The position numbers and the translations under genes are program-made. A stretch of 64,000 nt of DNA from the NCBI RefSeq assembly GCF_020594515.1, contig NZ_JAJCTH010000010.1, forward strand, positions 62,001 through 126,000, in the 5' to 3' direction. This document shows, piece by piece, positions 1 through 8,566 of this stretch. Source of the stretch: Rhodoferax sp. U2-2l (GTDB taxonomy: Bacteria > Pseudomonadota > Gammaproteobacteria > Burkholderiales > Burkholderiaceae_C). The notes beneath the pieces were generated by a model. That model was not told the DNA's origin. It searched no databases and saw only the letters and a program-made list of their open reading frames with translations. Each line of letters starts with the position of its first letter. Position 1 is the stretch's first letter.

Positions 1-20
1 GCCCGAACAAGGAGTATTTT

Positions 21-971
21 TTGAAAATTTGTCTGGTAGGCGCCGGGGCGCTGGGGTGTGCCCTGGGTGGTTTGTTGACCGAGGCGGGCCACGAGGTGTG
101 GCTGGTCAACCGGGGGCTGGCGCCGGTGAATGCCCTGCGCGCGCATGGATTGCATCTCCGGGTTGACGGCGTTGACCGGGTGGTGCCGGTGCGCGCCACC
201 ACGGACTATGCCGACATCCTGGCCAGCAGCGGCACCATGGACCTGGTGATCGTGCTGGTCAAGTCCTTTCACACCCGCGAGGCCATCGCCGCCGCGCTGC
301 CGGTGGTGGGAGAGCACACGGCGGTGCTGTCGCTGCAAAATGGCCTGGGCCACGAGGACGTGCTGGCCGAGGTGGTGGGGCGGCACAAAGTGCTGGCTGG
401 CAAAACCTATGTGGGCGGGGTGCTGCTGGCGCCGGGGCACATCATCGCCGGTGTGGCGGGCAAGGAAACCCTGATTGGCGAGCTTGATGGCAGCTTGAGT
501 GAGCGGGTGCAGCGCATCGCCGACGTTTTCAACGCCGCCGGACTGCTGACCCATGCCAGCCAGAACATTCTGGGCGCCATGTGGGACAAGCTGCTGGTCA
601 ACGTCGCTACCGGTGCCCTGAGCGCCATCACCCGCCTGCCCTACGGCGAGTTGTACCAGGTGCCTGCCGTCCAGGCCTGCGGTGTGGCCGCCGTGGCCGA
701 GGCCATGGCGGTGGCTGCGGCCAGCGGCATCACGCTGCAAACCACCGATGCGCCGCAAGCCTGGGCCAAGGCCGCTGTCGGCATGCCGTTCGAGTTCAAG
801 GCATCGATGCTGCAAAGCCTGGAAAAAGGCTCGGTGACCGAGGTCGATTTTGTCAACGGTGCTGTGGTGCGCCAGGGCGCCTTGTGCGGCGTGCCCACGC
901 CGGTGAATCAGGCGCTGGTGGCTTGCCTCAAAGGGATCGAGCGCGGCTTGTTGGGCGCACCCCGGGTGTGA
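21..971 (+). CDS. panE: Ketopantoate reductase family protein (PanE/ApbA)
   Basis: 316-residue NADPH-dependent 2-dehydropantoate 2-reductase family protein; the classical member reduces ketopantoate to pantoate in cytosolic pantothenate synthesis. The N-terminal Rossmann motif VGAGALG lies at residues 6-12, and the family signature WDKLLVN supplies the expected catalytic Lys (about 190) and Asn (about 194). The start is TTG at 21, six bases after GGAG. It is followed 57 bases later by a shikimate dehydrogenase homologue on the same strand. In this catabolic setting it may reduce another 2-keto acid rather than serve pantothenate synthesis; that is inference, so the symbol is a family label. 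Confidence 0.8.
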   Translation: MKICLVGAGALGCALGGLLTEAGHEVWLVNRGLAPVNALRAHGLHLRVDGVDRVVPVRATTDYADILASSGTMDLVIVLVKSFHTREAIAAALPVVGEHTAVLSLQNGLGHEDVLAEVVGRHKVLAGKTYVGGVLLAPGHIIAGVAGKETLIGELDGSLSERVQRIADVFNAAGLLTHASQNILGAMWDKLLVNVATGALSAITRLPYGELYQVPAVQACGVAAVAEAMAVAAASGITLQTTDAPQAWAKAAVGMPFEFKASMLQSLEKGSVTEVDFVNGAVVRQGALCGVPTPVNQALVACLKGIERGLLGAPRV

Positions 972-1028
972 GGCAAGACGCACGTTGGCATCCAAACACC
1001 CCAAGGCGGCGCTGAACAGGAACTCACC

Positions 1029-1850
1029 ATGACCGACCGCTACGCCGTCATCGGCAACCCCATTGCGCAAAGCAAGTCACCCCTGATTCACGAGCTGTTC
1101 GCCCGTGCCACCGCGCAAGACATGACCTACGCCAGGCTGGAAGCGCCGCCGGGCGGCTTTGCGGCGGCGGTGGACGCCTTTCGGGCGGCTGGCGGCCGCG
1201 GGCTGAACATCACCACACCGTTCAAGCTCGACGCCGCCGCCTATGCCACCGAGGCCTCGGCACGGGTCAAGTTTTCCGGCGCTGCCAATGCCCTGAAGTT
1301 TGAAGGCAACCGGGTGCTGGCGGAGAACTTTGACGGCATCGGCCTGGTGCGCGATGTCACCTACAACCTGAACCAGTCGCTCAAAGGCCAGCGCGTGCTA
1401 ATGCTGGGTGCCGGGGGGGCCTGCCGGGGGGTGTTGCTGCCGCTTCTGGCGCAACAGCCCTATGAGCTGGTGATTGCCAACCGCACGCTGCAAAAGGCCT
1501 GTGACATCGCCAGTATCGGCGCGCAGTGGGGGCATGTGCGCTCCAGCAGCTACGCCGAGCTGGTCGGCCGCACCTATGACGTGGTGGTCAACGCCACGTC
1601 GGCCAGCATGCGTGGCGAACTGCCGCCCGTGCCTGCCAACGTGTTTGCGCGCTGCCACCTGGCCTACGACTTGAGCTACGGCAAAGGCTTGACCCCGTTT
1701 TTGCGGCTGGCCCTCAGCGAGGGCGTGCCAGCACTGGCGGACGGTGTGGGCCTTCTCACCGAACAGGCGGCTGAGGCCTTTGCATGGTGGCGCGGCGTGC
1801 GTCCCGACACCCAGGCCGTGCGGCATCTCCTGACCGTGCCGCTGGTCTGA
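1029..1850 (+). CDS. aroE: Shikimate dehydrogenase family protein (AroE-like)
   Basis: 273-residue shikimate/quinate dehydrogenase homologue, family-typical length. Visible are the substrate motif SKSP near residue 16, ITTPFK with the catalytic Lys66, the catalytic Asp102 and the nucleotide-binding GAGGACRG. The usual N-T-D-G is N-F-D-G here, so the Thr that normally touches shikimate is Phe; altered substrate choice is likely. CAGGAAC precedes the ATG. It sits between a PanE-like reductase and a TetR-TRAP carrier cluster, which suggests a catabolic hydroaromatic dehydrogenase rather than the housekeeping biosynthetic enzyme (inference). Confidence 0.82.
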   Translation: MTDRYAVIGNPIAQSKSPLIHELFARATAQDMTYARLEAPPGGFAAAVDAFRAAGGRGLNITTPFKLDAAAYATEASARVKFSGAANALKFEGNRVLAENFDGIGLVRDVTYNLNQSLKGQRVLMLGAGGACRGVLLPLLAQQPYELVIANRTLQKACDIASIGAQWGHVRSSSYAELVGRTYDVVVNATSASMRGELPPVPANVFARCHLAYDLSYGKGLTPFLRLALSEGVPALADGVGLLTEQAAEAFAWWRGVRPDTQAVRHLLTVPLV

Positions 1851-1934
1851 GCCCGGCCGAAGGCTGCGGCCATGACGCAGCCACCCATGAAAAAAAGTCG
1901 CTCGCCCCCAGGGGCTTGTACCTATACTTTGAAA

Positions 1935-2600
1935 ATGAACGATCTGGTCCATTTGGAAAACACGGCACCCGGCAAAACCACCACCCGCACCAACGATCCC
2001 GAGCGCACCATGGCCGGCATTCTGGAAGTGGCCACCAAAGAGTTTGCCGAAAAGGGCTTGAGTGGCGCCCGCATCGATGCCATTGCGGCTGCCACGCGCA
2101 CCAGCAAGCGCATGATTTACTACTACTTTGGAAGCAAAGAAGGCTTGTATGTGGCGGTGCTGGAGGATTCTTACCGCCGCATGCGCGAGATCGAGGCCGC
2201 GCTGCACCTGGAAAACCTGGAGCCCGTGGCAGCGCTGAAACGGCTGGTGGAGTTCACCTTCGACCACCATTGGGGCAACCCGGATTACATCCGTCTGGTG
2301 ATGAACGAAAACATCGAGCGCGGTGCTTATCTGGCGCAAAGCAAAAGTATCCAGGAGCTCAATGTGCCCGCCATTGCGGCCATCCAGGCGCTGTATGACC
2401 GCGGTGTGGCGCAGGGGGTGTTCCGTCCCGGGCTGGACGCCACCGACATCCACGCGTCGATCTCGGCGTTGACGTTTTTCAACGTCTCCAACCAGCACAC
2501 CTTCGGCTTGATTTTCAAGGACGCCGCCCAAGGCGAAGCCGCCCTGGCAACCCGGCGCGCCAACATCACCGAGATGGTGGTGCGGTTCCTGTTGCGCTGA
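1935..2600 (+). CDS. TetR/AcrR family transcriptional regulator
   Basis: About 221 residues. The N-terminal helix-turn-helix is clear: AILEVATKEFAEKGLSGAR-type region, then the recognition helix TSKRMIYYYFGSKEGLY. The C-terminal part is a TetR ligand-binding domain of normal size. The reading frame is open from an upstream ATG at 1872, but the ATG at 1935 gives a more usual N-terminus; neither has a strong ribosome site. The gene precedes a TRAP transporter operon by about 110 bases and an imperfect palindrome lies in that gap, so local control of the transporter is probable. Confidence 0.8.
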   Translation: MNDLVHLENTAPGKTTTRTNDPERTMAGILEVATKEFAEKGLSGARIDAIAAATRTSKRMIYYYFGSKEGLYVAVLEDSYRRMREIEAALHLENLEPVAALKRLVEFTFDHHWGNPDYIRLVMNENIERGAYLAQSKSIQELNVPAIAAIQALYDRGVAQGVFRPGLDATDIHASISALTFFNVSNQHTFGLIFKDAAQGEAALATRRANITEMVVRFLLR

Positions 2601-2663
2601 ACCGTGCATGGCGGTGCGGATGCCTTGGCTCAGATGACCAAGGGTAAATACCGATTTTTTAAA

Positions 2664-2677
2664 ACTAACCAGTTCGT
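2664..2677. promoter_or_regulatory. Candidate TetR operator upstream of the TRAP operon
   Basis: Imperfect palindrome ACTAACCAGTTCGT in the AT-rich gap between the TetR gene and dctQ; 5 of 7 base pairs match across the centre. Position and symmetry suit a TetR dimer. No other evidence. Confidence 0.4.
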
Positions 2678-2709
2678 ACATTAAAGCGCAACTAAGTTGG
2701 AGACACGGC

Positions 2710-3285
2710 ATGGTGCAAAAGTTGATCGGCAGGTATTGCCAGTTGCTGACGGCGATCATCGTCATCTGCTTGGCGCTGATGGTGTTCATGGTGTTTGGCA
2801 ACGTGGTGATGCGTTACGCGTTCAACTCAGGCATCACGGTCTCCGAGGAGTTGTCGCGCTGGTTGTTCTTGTGGCTGATCTTTTTGGGCGCCAGCGTGGC
2901 GGTGCATGAGCAAACCCACATGGGCAGCGACATGGTGATGGAAAAATTGCCGCCCAAGCTGCAGAAGGTGGGCGTGGTGATCGGTCAGTTGTTGATGTTG
3001 TGGGCCACCTTTTTGATTCTCAAAGGCAGTTGGGCGCAGACTGCCATCAACTGGGAGGTGCAGGCGCCGGTCACGGAATGGTCGATGGCCTGGGTCTACA
3101 GCACCGGGGTGGTGTTTGCCGTGGGCACCGGGCTGATGCTGCTCAGTGACCTGTGGTACACGCTGCGCGGTCAGATGACCCCGACCCAAATCCGCAAGGC
3201 CCGCCATGCCTTGGAGCGTGCCGAGATGGAGCGTGCCTCGACCGAGGCTGCGCAAGCCGACATCCGCAACACCAGCGCCAAATAA
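2710..3285 (+). CDS. dctQ: TRAP transporter small membrane subunit DctQ
   Basis: 191-residue membrane protein with four hydrophobic segments and the DctQ pattern VVMRYAFNSGITVSEELSRWLFLWLIFLG shortened here to the core NSGITVSEELSRW. It is the small integral membrane subunit of a tripartite ATP-independent periplasmic transporter, partnering DctM. GGAGA lies 7 bases before the ATG. Its stop is 14 bases from dctM, so the two are co-transcribed. The substrate cannot be read from this subunit; neighbouring genes suggest an organic or hydroaromatic acid. Confidence 0.88.
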   Translation: MVQKLIGRYCQLLTAIIVICLALMVFMVFGNVVMRYAFNSGITVSEELSRWLFLWLIFLGASVAVHEQTHMGSDMVMEKLPPKLQKVGVVIGQLLMLWATFLILKGSWAQTAINWEVQAPVTEWSMAWVYSTGVVFAVGTGLMLLSDLWYTLRGQMTPTQIRKARHALERAEMERASTEAAQADIRNTSAK

Positions 3286-3299
3286 CCCGGGCCCCCAAC

Positions 3300-4580
3300 A
3301 TGACGATCCTGATTTTTATCGCAGCGCTGATGGGGGCAGTGGCGCTGGGCATTCCGATTGCCTATTCCCTGCTGCTCTCGGGCGTCGCGCTGATGGTGCA
3401 CCTGGGCAACTTTGACGCGCAAATTCTGGCGCAAAACGTGTTGGAGGGCGCCAACAGCTTCCCGCTGCTGGCCGTGCCGTTCTTCATGCTGGCCGGTGAA
3501 ATCATGAACGCGGGTGGCTTGTCGCGCCGCATTGTGGACCTGGCCATTGCCCTGGTCGGCCATGTGCGCGGCGGCTTGGGTTATGTGACCATCGTCGCCG
3601 CCTGTTTGATGGCGTCGCTCTCGGGCTCGGCGGTGGCAGATACCGCCGCGCTGACCGCGCTGCTGCTGCCGATGATGGTGCGGGCCGGTCACCAGAAGGC
3701 GCGCTCGGGCGGTCTGATCGCCTCGGCCGGCATCATTGCGCCGATCATTCCGCCATCCATTCCGTTTGTGGTGTTTGGGGTGACCGCCAACGTGTCGATT
3801 GGCAAGCTGTTCATGGCCGGGATCGTGCCGGGGTTGATGATGGGCATCGCCTGCGCCATCGCCTGGTGGATCACCGCCCGCACGGAAGCTGTGGTGACGC
3901 CGCCGCGTGCCACCCGCGCCGATGTGCTCAAGGCGCTGCGTGAATCGTCGTGGGCGCTGGTGTTGCCGTTCATCGTGCTGTTCGGCTTGAAGTTTGGTGT
4001 GTTCACGCCCACTGAGGCCGCCGTGGTGGCGGCCATGTATGCGTTTTTTGTGGCCACCGTGGTGTACCGTGAACTGTCGCTCAAACAGTTGTACGAGGTG
4101 TTTGCGGCGTCGGCCAAAACCACGTCGATCATCATGTTCATGGTGGCAGCCGCTTCGGTGAGTGCCTGGCTGATTGCGGTGGCCGACCTGCCCGGTCAAC
4201 TGATCGCCGTGCTGGAACCCTTCATGCAAAGCCCGACCACCTTGTTGTGCCTCCTGATGCTGGTGCTGCTGCTGGTTGGCATGGTGATGGACCTGACGCC
4301 CACCATTTTGATTTTGGCGCCGGTGATGGTTCCGGTGGTCAAGGCCGCGGGTATTGACCCGGTGTATTTTGGTGTGTTGTTTGTGCTGGTCGGCGTGATT
4401 GGCCTGGTGACACCGCCGGTGGGCACGGTGCTCAACGTGGTGGCGGGTGTGGGCCACATGAAGATGGACCAGGTGGCGCGCGGGGTCATCCCCTTCATGA
4501 TTGCCGATTTGATTGTGCTGGCGCTGCTGGTGGCTTTCCCGGCGCTTGTGCTGGTGCCGCTGCAGTTCTTCTACAACTGA
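3300..4580 (+). CDS. dctM: TRAP transporter large permease DctM
   Basis: 426-residue, highly hydrophobic permease of the TRAP type, the Na+-coupled transport subunit. The frame opens further upstream (3153), but the ATG at 3300 gives the standard N-terminus MTILIFIAALMGAVALGIP and the usual family length. The proline-rich family signature IIPPSIPFVVFG is present near residue 155, and TPPVGTVLNV near residue 370. It lies between dctQ and dctP in the normal Q-M-P order. Confidence 0.9.
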   Translation: MTILIFIAALMGAVALGIPIAYSLLLSGVALMVHLGNFDAQILAQNVLEGANSFPLLAVPFFMLAGEIMNAGGLSRRIVDLAIALVGHVRGGLGYVTIVAACLMASLSGSAVADTAALTALLLPMMVRAGHQKARSGGLIASAGIIAPIIPPSIPFVVFGVTANVSIGKLFMAGIVPGLMMGIACAIAWWITARTEAVVTPPRATRADVLKALRESSWALVLPFIVLFGLKFGVFTPTEAAVVAAMYAFFVATVVYRELSLKQLYEVFAASAKTTSIIMFMVAAASVSAWLIAVADLPGQLIAVLEPFMQSPTTLLCLLMLVLLLVGMVMDLTPTILILAPVMVPVVKAAGIDPVYFGVLFVLVGVIGLVTPPVGTVLNVVAGVGHMKMDQVARGVIPFMIADLIVLALLVAFPALVLVPLQFFYN

Positions 4581-4667
4581 TTTTTCTCGGGTTGATGGGG
4601 TGCTGGGCACGCCGCCACATCAACCGTTTTCAACGGCGTCCCGATTGCACCGTAGATGGAGACACAC

Positions 4668-5675
4668 ATGAAACGCTTGGTCCTCAAATCCCTCGTCGCC
4701 GCCGTGGCGCTGGCCGCTTTCGGCATGGCTGGTGCGCAAGATATCAAAGAGCACACCTTCAAGTTCGCCACCAACGGCGCGGGCGAGCACCCGTCGGTGG
4801 CCGGCATGAAGAAGTTTTCTGAACTGCTGGCAGCCAAATCTGGCGGCAAGATGCAGGTCAAGATGTTCACCGGCGGCATTTTGGGCAGCGACCAGGCCAA
4901 TGTGTCGGCCATTCAGGGTGGCACGCTGGATATGGCGGTGATGAACACCGGCATTCTGGCCAGCGTGGCCAAGGAAATGGCGATTTTTGACTTCCCGTTC
5001 CTGTTTGCCAACGAAAAAGAGTCTGACGCGCTGGTGGACGGCCCGGTGGGCAAGCGTTTGCACCAAAAGCTCGAAGCCAAGGGCCTGATTGGCCTGTCGT
5101 ACTGGGAACTCGGCTACCGCCACATCACCAACAGCAAGCGCCCCATCGTCAAGGTGGAAGACGCGGAAGGCCTGAAGCTGCGCGTGATCCCGAACCCGAT
5201 CAACGTCGCCTGGGTCAAGGCGCTGGGCGCCAACCCGACCCCGCTGCCGTTCCCCGAGGTGTACGCCGCGCTGGAGCAAAAAGCCATTGACGGCCAGGAA
5301 AACCCGGTGTCGGTGATTGCCACCAGCAAGTTTTATGAAGTGCAGAAGTACATGACGCTGACCAACCACCAGTACAACCCGCAGTCGGTGATCTTCAGCA
5401 AGAAGGTCTGGGACAGCCTGAGCCCGGCAGAAAAGAAGATTGTTGATGAAGCGGCTGACGAAGCCACCAAGTACCAGCGCCAGCAAGCGCGTGCCGCCGT
5501 GGCCGTCAACATGGACGTGCTGAAAAAAGGGGGCATGACCGTCACCGAACTCAGCGCCACGGAAGTGGCCAAGCTGCGCGACAAGATGAAGCCGGTGATC
5601 GCCCAGTTCAGCGCCAGCGTGGGTGACGAGACGGTCAACGATGTGATGGCCGAGCTGGCCAAGATGCGCAAATAA
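4668..5675 (+). CDS. dctP: TRAP transporter periplasmic substrate-binding protein DctP
   Basis: 335 residues starting MKRLVLKSLVAAVALAAFGMAGAQ, a standard Sec signal peptide ending near AGAQ. An in-frame ATG at 4656 contains the GGAGA ribosome site, so 4668 is preferred. The mature part is a DctP-family receptor with the conserved Arg in GLKLRVIPNP, which in the family binds the ligand carboxylate. It delivers a carboxylate substrate to DctQM. A strong palindromic hairpin region follows the stop. Confidence 0.9.
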   Translation: MKRLVLKSLVAAVALAAFGMAGAQDIKEHTFKFATNGAGEHPSVAGMKKFSELLAAKSGGKMQVKMFTGGILGSDQANVSAIQGGTLDMAVMNTGILASVAKEMAIFDFPFLFANEKESDALVDGPVGKRLHQKLEAKGLIGLSYWELGYRHITNSKRPIVKVEDAEGLKLRVIPNPINVAWVKALGANPTPLPFPEVYAALEQKAIDGQENPVSVIATSKFYEVQKYMTLTNHQYNPQSVIFSKKVWDSLSPAEKKIVDEAADEATKYQRQQARAAVAVNMDVLKKGGMTVTELSATEVAKLRDKMKPVIAQFSASVGDETVNDVMAELAKMRK

Positions 5676-5685
5676 GTGGCGCCCG

Positions 5686-5768
5686 GGTGACCGCTGGCCG
5701 CGCCGGGCCCGCTGTCACCGGCCGCGTGGCATCGACCCCGGCAGCGGGGCCAAGCGCAGCGCTTGGCC
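5686..5768. terminator. Hairpin-rich region after dctP, probable transcript end
   Basis: Two inverted repeats follow dctP: GGTGAC (5686-5691) with GTCACC (5714-5719), and a perfect 10-bp palindrome GGCCAAGCGC / GCGCTTGGCC (5748-5768, one-base centre). A short T-containing stretch follows, not a classical T tract, so this is a tentative terminator. Confidence 0.4.
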
Positions 5769-5785
5769 GGGTTGCGTTCTTTGAT

Positions 5786-5829
5786 AAAAATAATAGCTGC
5801 AGGTCATTGTTTCATCTGGGCTAGAGCCC
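5786..5829 (+). repeat. Degenerate 44-nt intergenic motif ending in GGGCTAGAG (copy A)
   Basis: A-rich start, then AATAGCTGC, AGGTCA and GGGCTAGAG. The copy at 44881-44924 aligns without gaps at about 27 of 44 positions and shares AAAAA, ATAG, AGGTCA and GGGCTAGAG at identical spacing. It lies just upstream of the second AroE-like gene. I believe related sequences are dispersed in Comamonadaceae genomes, but that is from memory. Confidence 0.45.
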
Positions 5830-5847
5830 ATTCTGGTTGACAAAATC

Positions 5848-6681
5848 ATGCAAATCGACGGCAACACCGAGATCATCGCCCACATCGGCTTTCCCACCCA
5901 TGCGTTCAAGGCGCCGCTGATCTACAACCCCTGGTTCGAGACCGTCGGTATCAATGCCATCGTGGTGCCCATGTCGTGCCAGGTGGAGCCCTTTCCGCGG
6001 TTTTTGCGCTCGCTGTTTCACCTGGGCAACCTGCGCGGCGCACTCATCACCATGCCGCACAAGGTGAGCACGGTGGGCCTGCTCGACGAGGTGTTGCCTA
6101 CTGCGGCCATCGCTGGCAGCTGCAACGCGGTGCGCCGCCTGGCCGATGGCCGTTTGCAGGGCGACATGTTTGACGGCGAAGGCTTTGTGCGCGGCATCCG
6201 GCGCAAGGGCTTTGAGCCAAAGGGTCGGCGCGCGCTGGTGGTGGGGGCAGGCGGTGTCGGCTGTGCCATTGCCGCGTCACTGGCGGCGGCGGGTGTGCTG
6301 GAGATGGGCCTGTATGACGTGAACAACGCCGCAGCCCAAGGCCTGGCCAACCGCCTGTTGCAGCATTACCCGGACATGCGCATCCAGACCGGCAGCAACG
6401 ACCCGGCCGAGGTGGACCTGCTGGTCAACGCCACGCCCATGGGCATGAAAGACGGCGACCCGCTGCCGGTGGACATGGACCGCGTGGACGCCACGACGTT
6501 TGTGGGCGAAGTGGTCATGAAAACCGACATGACCGCCTTTTTGAAAGCTGCGCAGGCACGCGGCTGCCGCATCCAGATCGGCTCGGACATGTTGTACGAG
6601 CAGATTCCGGCGTATCTGGAGTATTTCGGCTACCCCGTGCCCACGCCCGAAGAATTGCGCGCGGCGGCCCATAACGTGTGA
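5848..6681 (+). CDS. Divergent shikimate dehydrogenase-like oxidoreductase
   Basis: 277 residues with the AroE fold signals: ITMPHK carrying Lys72, MFDGEG carrying Asp109, the dinucleotide motif VVGAGGVGCA and LLVNATPMGM. The SxS pair that binds the shikimate carboxylate in AroE is missing; the equivalent segment reads HAFKAP. The T of N-T-D is Phe. This places it among AroE-like paralogues with other substrates rather than biosynthetic AroE. The ribosome site is weak. It follows the TRAP operon and precedes an HMG-CoA-lyase-like gene. Confidence 0.8.
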   Translation: MQIDGNTEIIAHIGFPTHAFKAPLIYNPWFETVGINAIVVPMSCQVEPFPRFLRSLFHLGNLRGALITMPHKVSTVGLLDEVLPTAAIAGSCNAVRRLADGRLQGDMFDGEGFVRGIRRKGFEPKGRRALVVGAGGVGCAIAASLAAAGVLEMGLYDVNNAAAQGLANRLLQHYPDMRIQTGSNDPAEVDLLVNATPMGMKDGDPLPVDMDRVDATTFVGEVVMKTDMTAFLKAAQARGCRIQIGSDMLYEQIPAYLEYFGYPVPTPEELRAAAHNV

Positions 6682-6839
6682 AGCGCATCCGCTGCCACGA
6701 CCCGCAACCCAGGGCGCCGAGGCATCGATCCCGCGTGCTGAAACCCCGGACTTGATCCGTGGCCGGGATGACCGCCAAAACCGTGCCCGTTACCCCTGAT
6801 CCAAGCGGCGCTTTTTGCCAACCCAGTCGGAGTATGTCC

Positions 6840-7754
6840 ATGAAACCAGCAGAAGTTCTCATCAGCGAAGTGGGCCCGCGTGACGGCCTGCAGTCCGTCA
6901 AGGCCACCATGCCCACGGCCGACAAATTGCGCTGGATTGACGCACTGGTGGCCGCTGGTCTGCGCGAGATCGAGGTGGGCTCGTTTGTGCCGCCCAAGCT
7001 GCTGCCGCAGATGGCCGATGCGGCTGAGGTGGTGCGCCATGCGCTCACCCACCCCGGCGTGACCATCATGGCGCTGGTGCCCAATCTGCGTGGGGCCGAG
7101 GCCGCGTTGCGCTCAGGGGTGCACAAGATCACCATTCCGTGCAGCGCCAGCGAGGCGCATTCACTGGCCAATGTGCGCAAGAGCCGCCAAGAGATGGTCG
7201 AAGAAGTGCGCGCCATCGTGCGTCTGCGCAACGACATCGCCCCGGGTGTGAAGATCGAAGCCGGTTTGTCCACCGCCTTTGGCTGCACCCTTCAGGGCAT
7301 CGTCAGCGATGACGACGTGGTCTGGATGGCCGAGCAGGTCGTCGGGGCGGGCGCAGATGAAGCGGGCCTGTCCGATACCACCGGCATGGCCAACCCGGCT
7401 CAGGTGCGCCGCCTCTTTCACAAGGTGCGCGCCGCCATTGGCGACAAAACTGGTGCCGCGCACATGCACAACACGCGCGGGTTAGGTCTGGCCAACTGCC
7501 TGGCTGCCTACGACGTGGGCGTGCGCACGTTTGACAGTTCGCTCGGCGGCCTGGGCGGCTGCCCGTACGCGCCCGGTGCCTCGGGCAACGTCGTCACGGA
7601 AGACCTGGTGTTCATGTTTGAGGCCATGGGCATTGCAACCGGTGTCGACATCGACATGCTCATCGCCGCACGCGCGCCGCTGCAAGCGGGTTTGCCAGGG
7701 GAGCCGCTTTACGGCATGACCCCACTGGCCGGGCTGCCCAAGGGCTGGGTTTGA
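6840..7754 (+). CDS. Hydroxymethylglutaryl-CoA lyase family protein
   Basis: 304-residue TIM-barrel DRE lyase. It shows SEVGPRDGLQ (catalytic Arg-Asp pair), metal-ligand HMHNTRGLG and the Cys-containing loop GGLGGCPYAPGASGN, all characteristic of HMG-CoA lyase, which cleaves HMG-CoA to acetyl-CoA and acetoacetate. Start chosen at the ATG of 6840, seven bases after GGAG; an ATG at 6834 sits too close to it, and the open frame extends to a GTG at 6759. Paralogues act on other 3-hydroxy-3-methyl acyl-CoAs, so the exact substrate is unsure. Confidence 0.85.
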   Translation: MKPAEVLISEVGPRDGLQSVKATMPTADKLRWIDALVAAGLREIEVGSFVPPKLLPQMADAAEVVRHALTHPGVTIMALVPNLRGAEAALRSGVHKITIPCSASEAHSLANVRKSRQEMVEEVRAIVRLRNDIAPGVKIEAGLSTAFGCTLQGIVSDDDVVWMAEQVVGAGADEAGLSDTTGMANPAQVRRLFHKVRAAIGDKTGAAHMHNTRGLGLANCLAAYDVGVRTFDSSLGGLGGCPYAPGASGNVVTEDLVFMFEAMGIATGVDIDMLIAARAPLQAGLPGEPLYGMTPLAGLPKGWV

Positions 7755-7769
7755 CCGGCGCCGGGCCGC

Positions 7770-8381
7770 TCAGACAGCTGCGCAGCTGATCTCAGTTTGC
7801 GCGGCGCTCATCGCGGCGGCCTTGGCGGCGTCACCCATGGCCAGACCTTCGGCGCGAACAATGCGCACGTCGGTGATGCCAAAGAAGCCGAACACCACCT
7901 TCAGGTAACTCTCCTGGTGCTCCATGGCCTGACCGCCATCGCTGGTGGAATAAGCGCCACCGCGTGTCGAGGCCACGATCACCGTCTTGCCGGTGGCCAG
8001 ACCGGTCGGACCTTTGTCGGTGTAGGCGAAGGTGCGACCTGGCTGGGCCAGACGGTCAATCCAGGCCTTGAGCTGGGTCGGGATCGAAAAGTTGTAAAAC
8101 GGTGCGCCCACCACAATCACGTCCGCCGCCAGGAACTGGCTCACCAGCTTCTCGGACAGCGCGTTCTCGGCGCGTTGTGCCTCGGTAGGCTCCGCTTGGG
8201 CCACACCTTTGATCGCCAGCGCATCGGCGCCGAAATGGCCAATCGGGTTGGCCGCCACATCCAGGTACTCGACTGTGGTGTCGGGGTGCCCCTTGAGCCA
8301 CTGCGCCACCACCTCGGCGGTGAGCTGGCGCGAAGAAGAGTAGGTGCCCAGGATGCTGGAGTCAACGTGCAGTAATTTCAT
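7770..8381 (-). CDS. azoR: FMN-dependent NADH-azoreductase
   Basis: 203-residue flavodoxin-fold quinone/azo reductase, the usual AzoR length. The FMN-binding start [20 protein letters not shown], the motif [19 protein letters not shown] and the STRGG segment match the family. An in-frame ATG at 8414 is open, but 8381 gives the standard N-terminus. It reduces quinones or azo compounds with NADH in the cytosol. Its promoter region (8382-8566) contains a LysR-type palindrome, and the adjacent LysR gene is the likely regulator. Confidence 0.88.
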   Translation of the reverse strand: MKLLHVDSSILGTYSSSRQLTAEVVAQWLKGHPDTTVEYLDVAANPIGHFGADALAIKGVAQAEPTEAQRAENALSEKLVSQFLAADVIVVGAPFYNFSIPTQLKAWIDRLAQPGRTFAYTDKGPTGLATGKTVIVASTRGGAYSTSDGGQAMEHQESYLKVVFGFFGITDVRIVRAEGLAMGDAAKAAAMSAAQTEISCAAV

Positions 8382-8460
8382 GGTGATGTTCTCGGTGATG
8401 TGGGAAGTCAACACGGGCTGCGTTGACCATGGATTGATTCTATTTTTGGCGTGATGTCTT

Positions 8461-8477
8461 GATAAGCTGGCCTTATC
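8461..8477. promoter_or_regulatory. LysR-type T-N11-A palindrome upstream of azoR
   Basis: Perfect inverted repeat GATAAG-ctggc-CTTATC containing T-N11-A (T at 8463, A at 8475), the LysR box form. It is about 80 bases upstream of the azoR start. A second half-symmetric site (TGTTC / GAACA) lies at about 8487-8504. Confidence 0.5.
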
Positions 8478-8566
8478 GGGAAATACTGTTCCAGATTCAG
8501 AACAATCAGACCCAGAACCCGCCCAAGCGTCTGCCTATCGACCACAGCCAACATGATGACTGGGTG

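Noticed and set aside
1398-2801. A long open frame of 467 codons on the minus strand opposite aroE and the TetR gene.
   Set aside because: It runs antisense to two well-supported genes, has His/Gln-rich low-complexity content and no domain; typical of GC-rich shadow frames.
3171-4610. A 479-codon minus-strand frame opposite dctM.
   Set aside because: His/Gln/Arg-rich antisense reading of a membrane protein gene; no ribosome site or domain.
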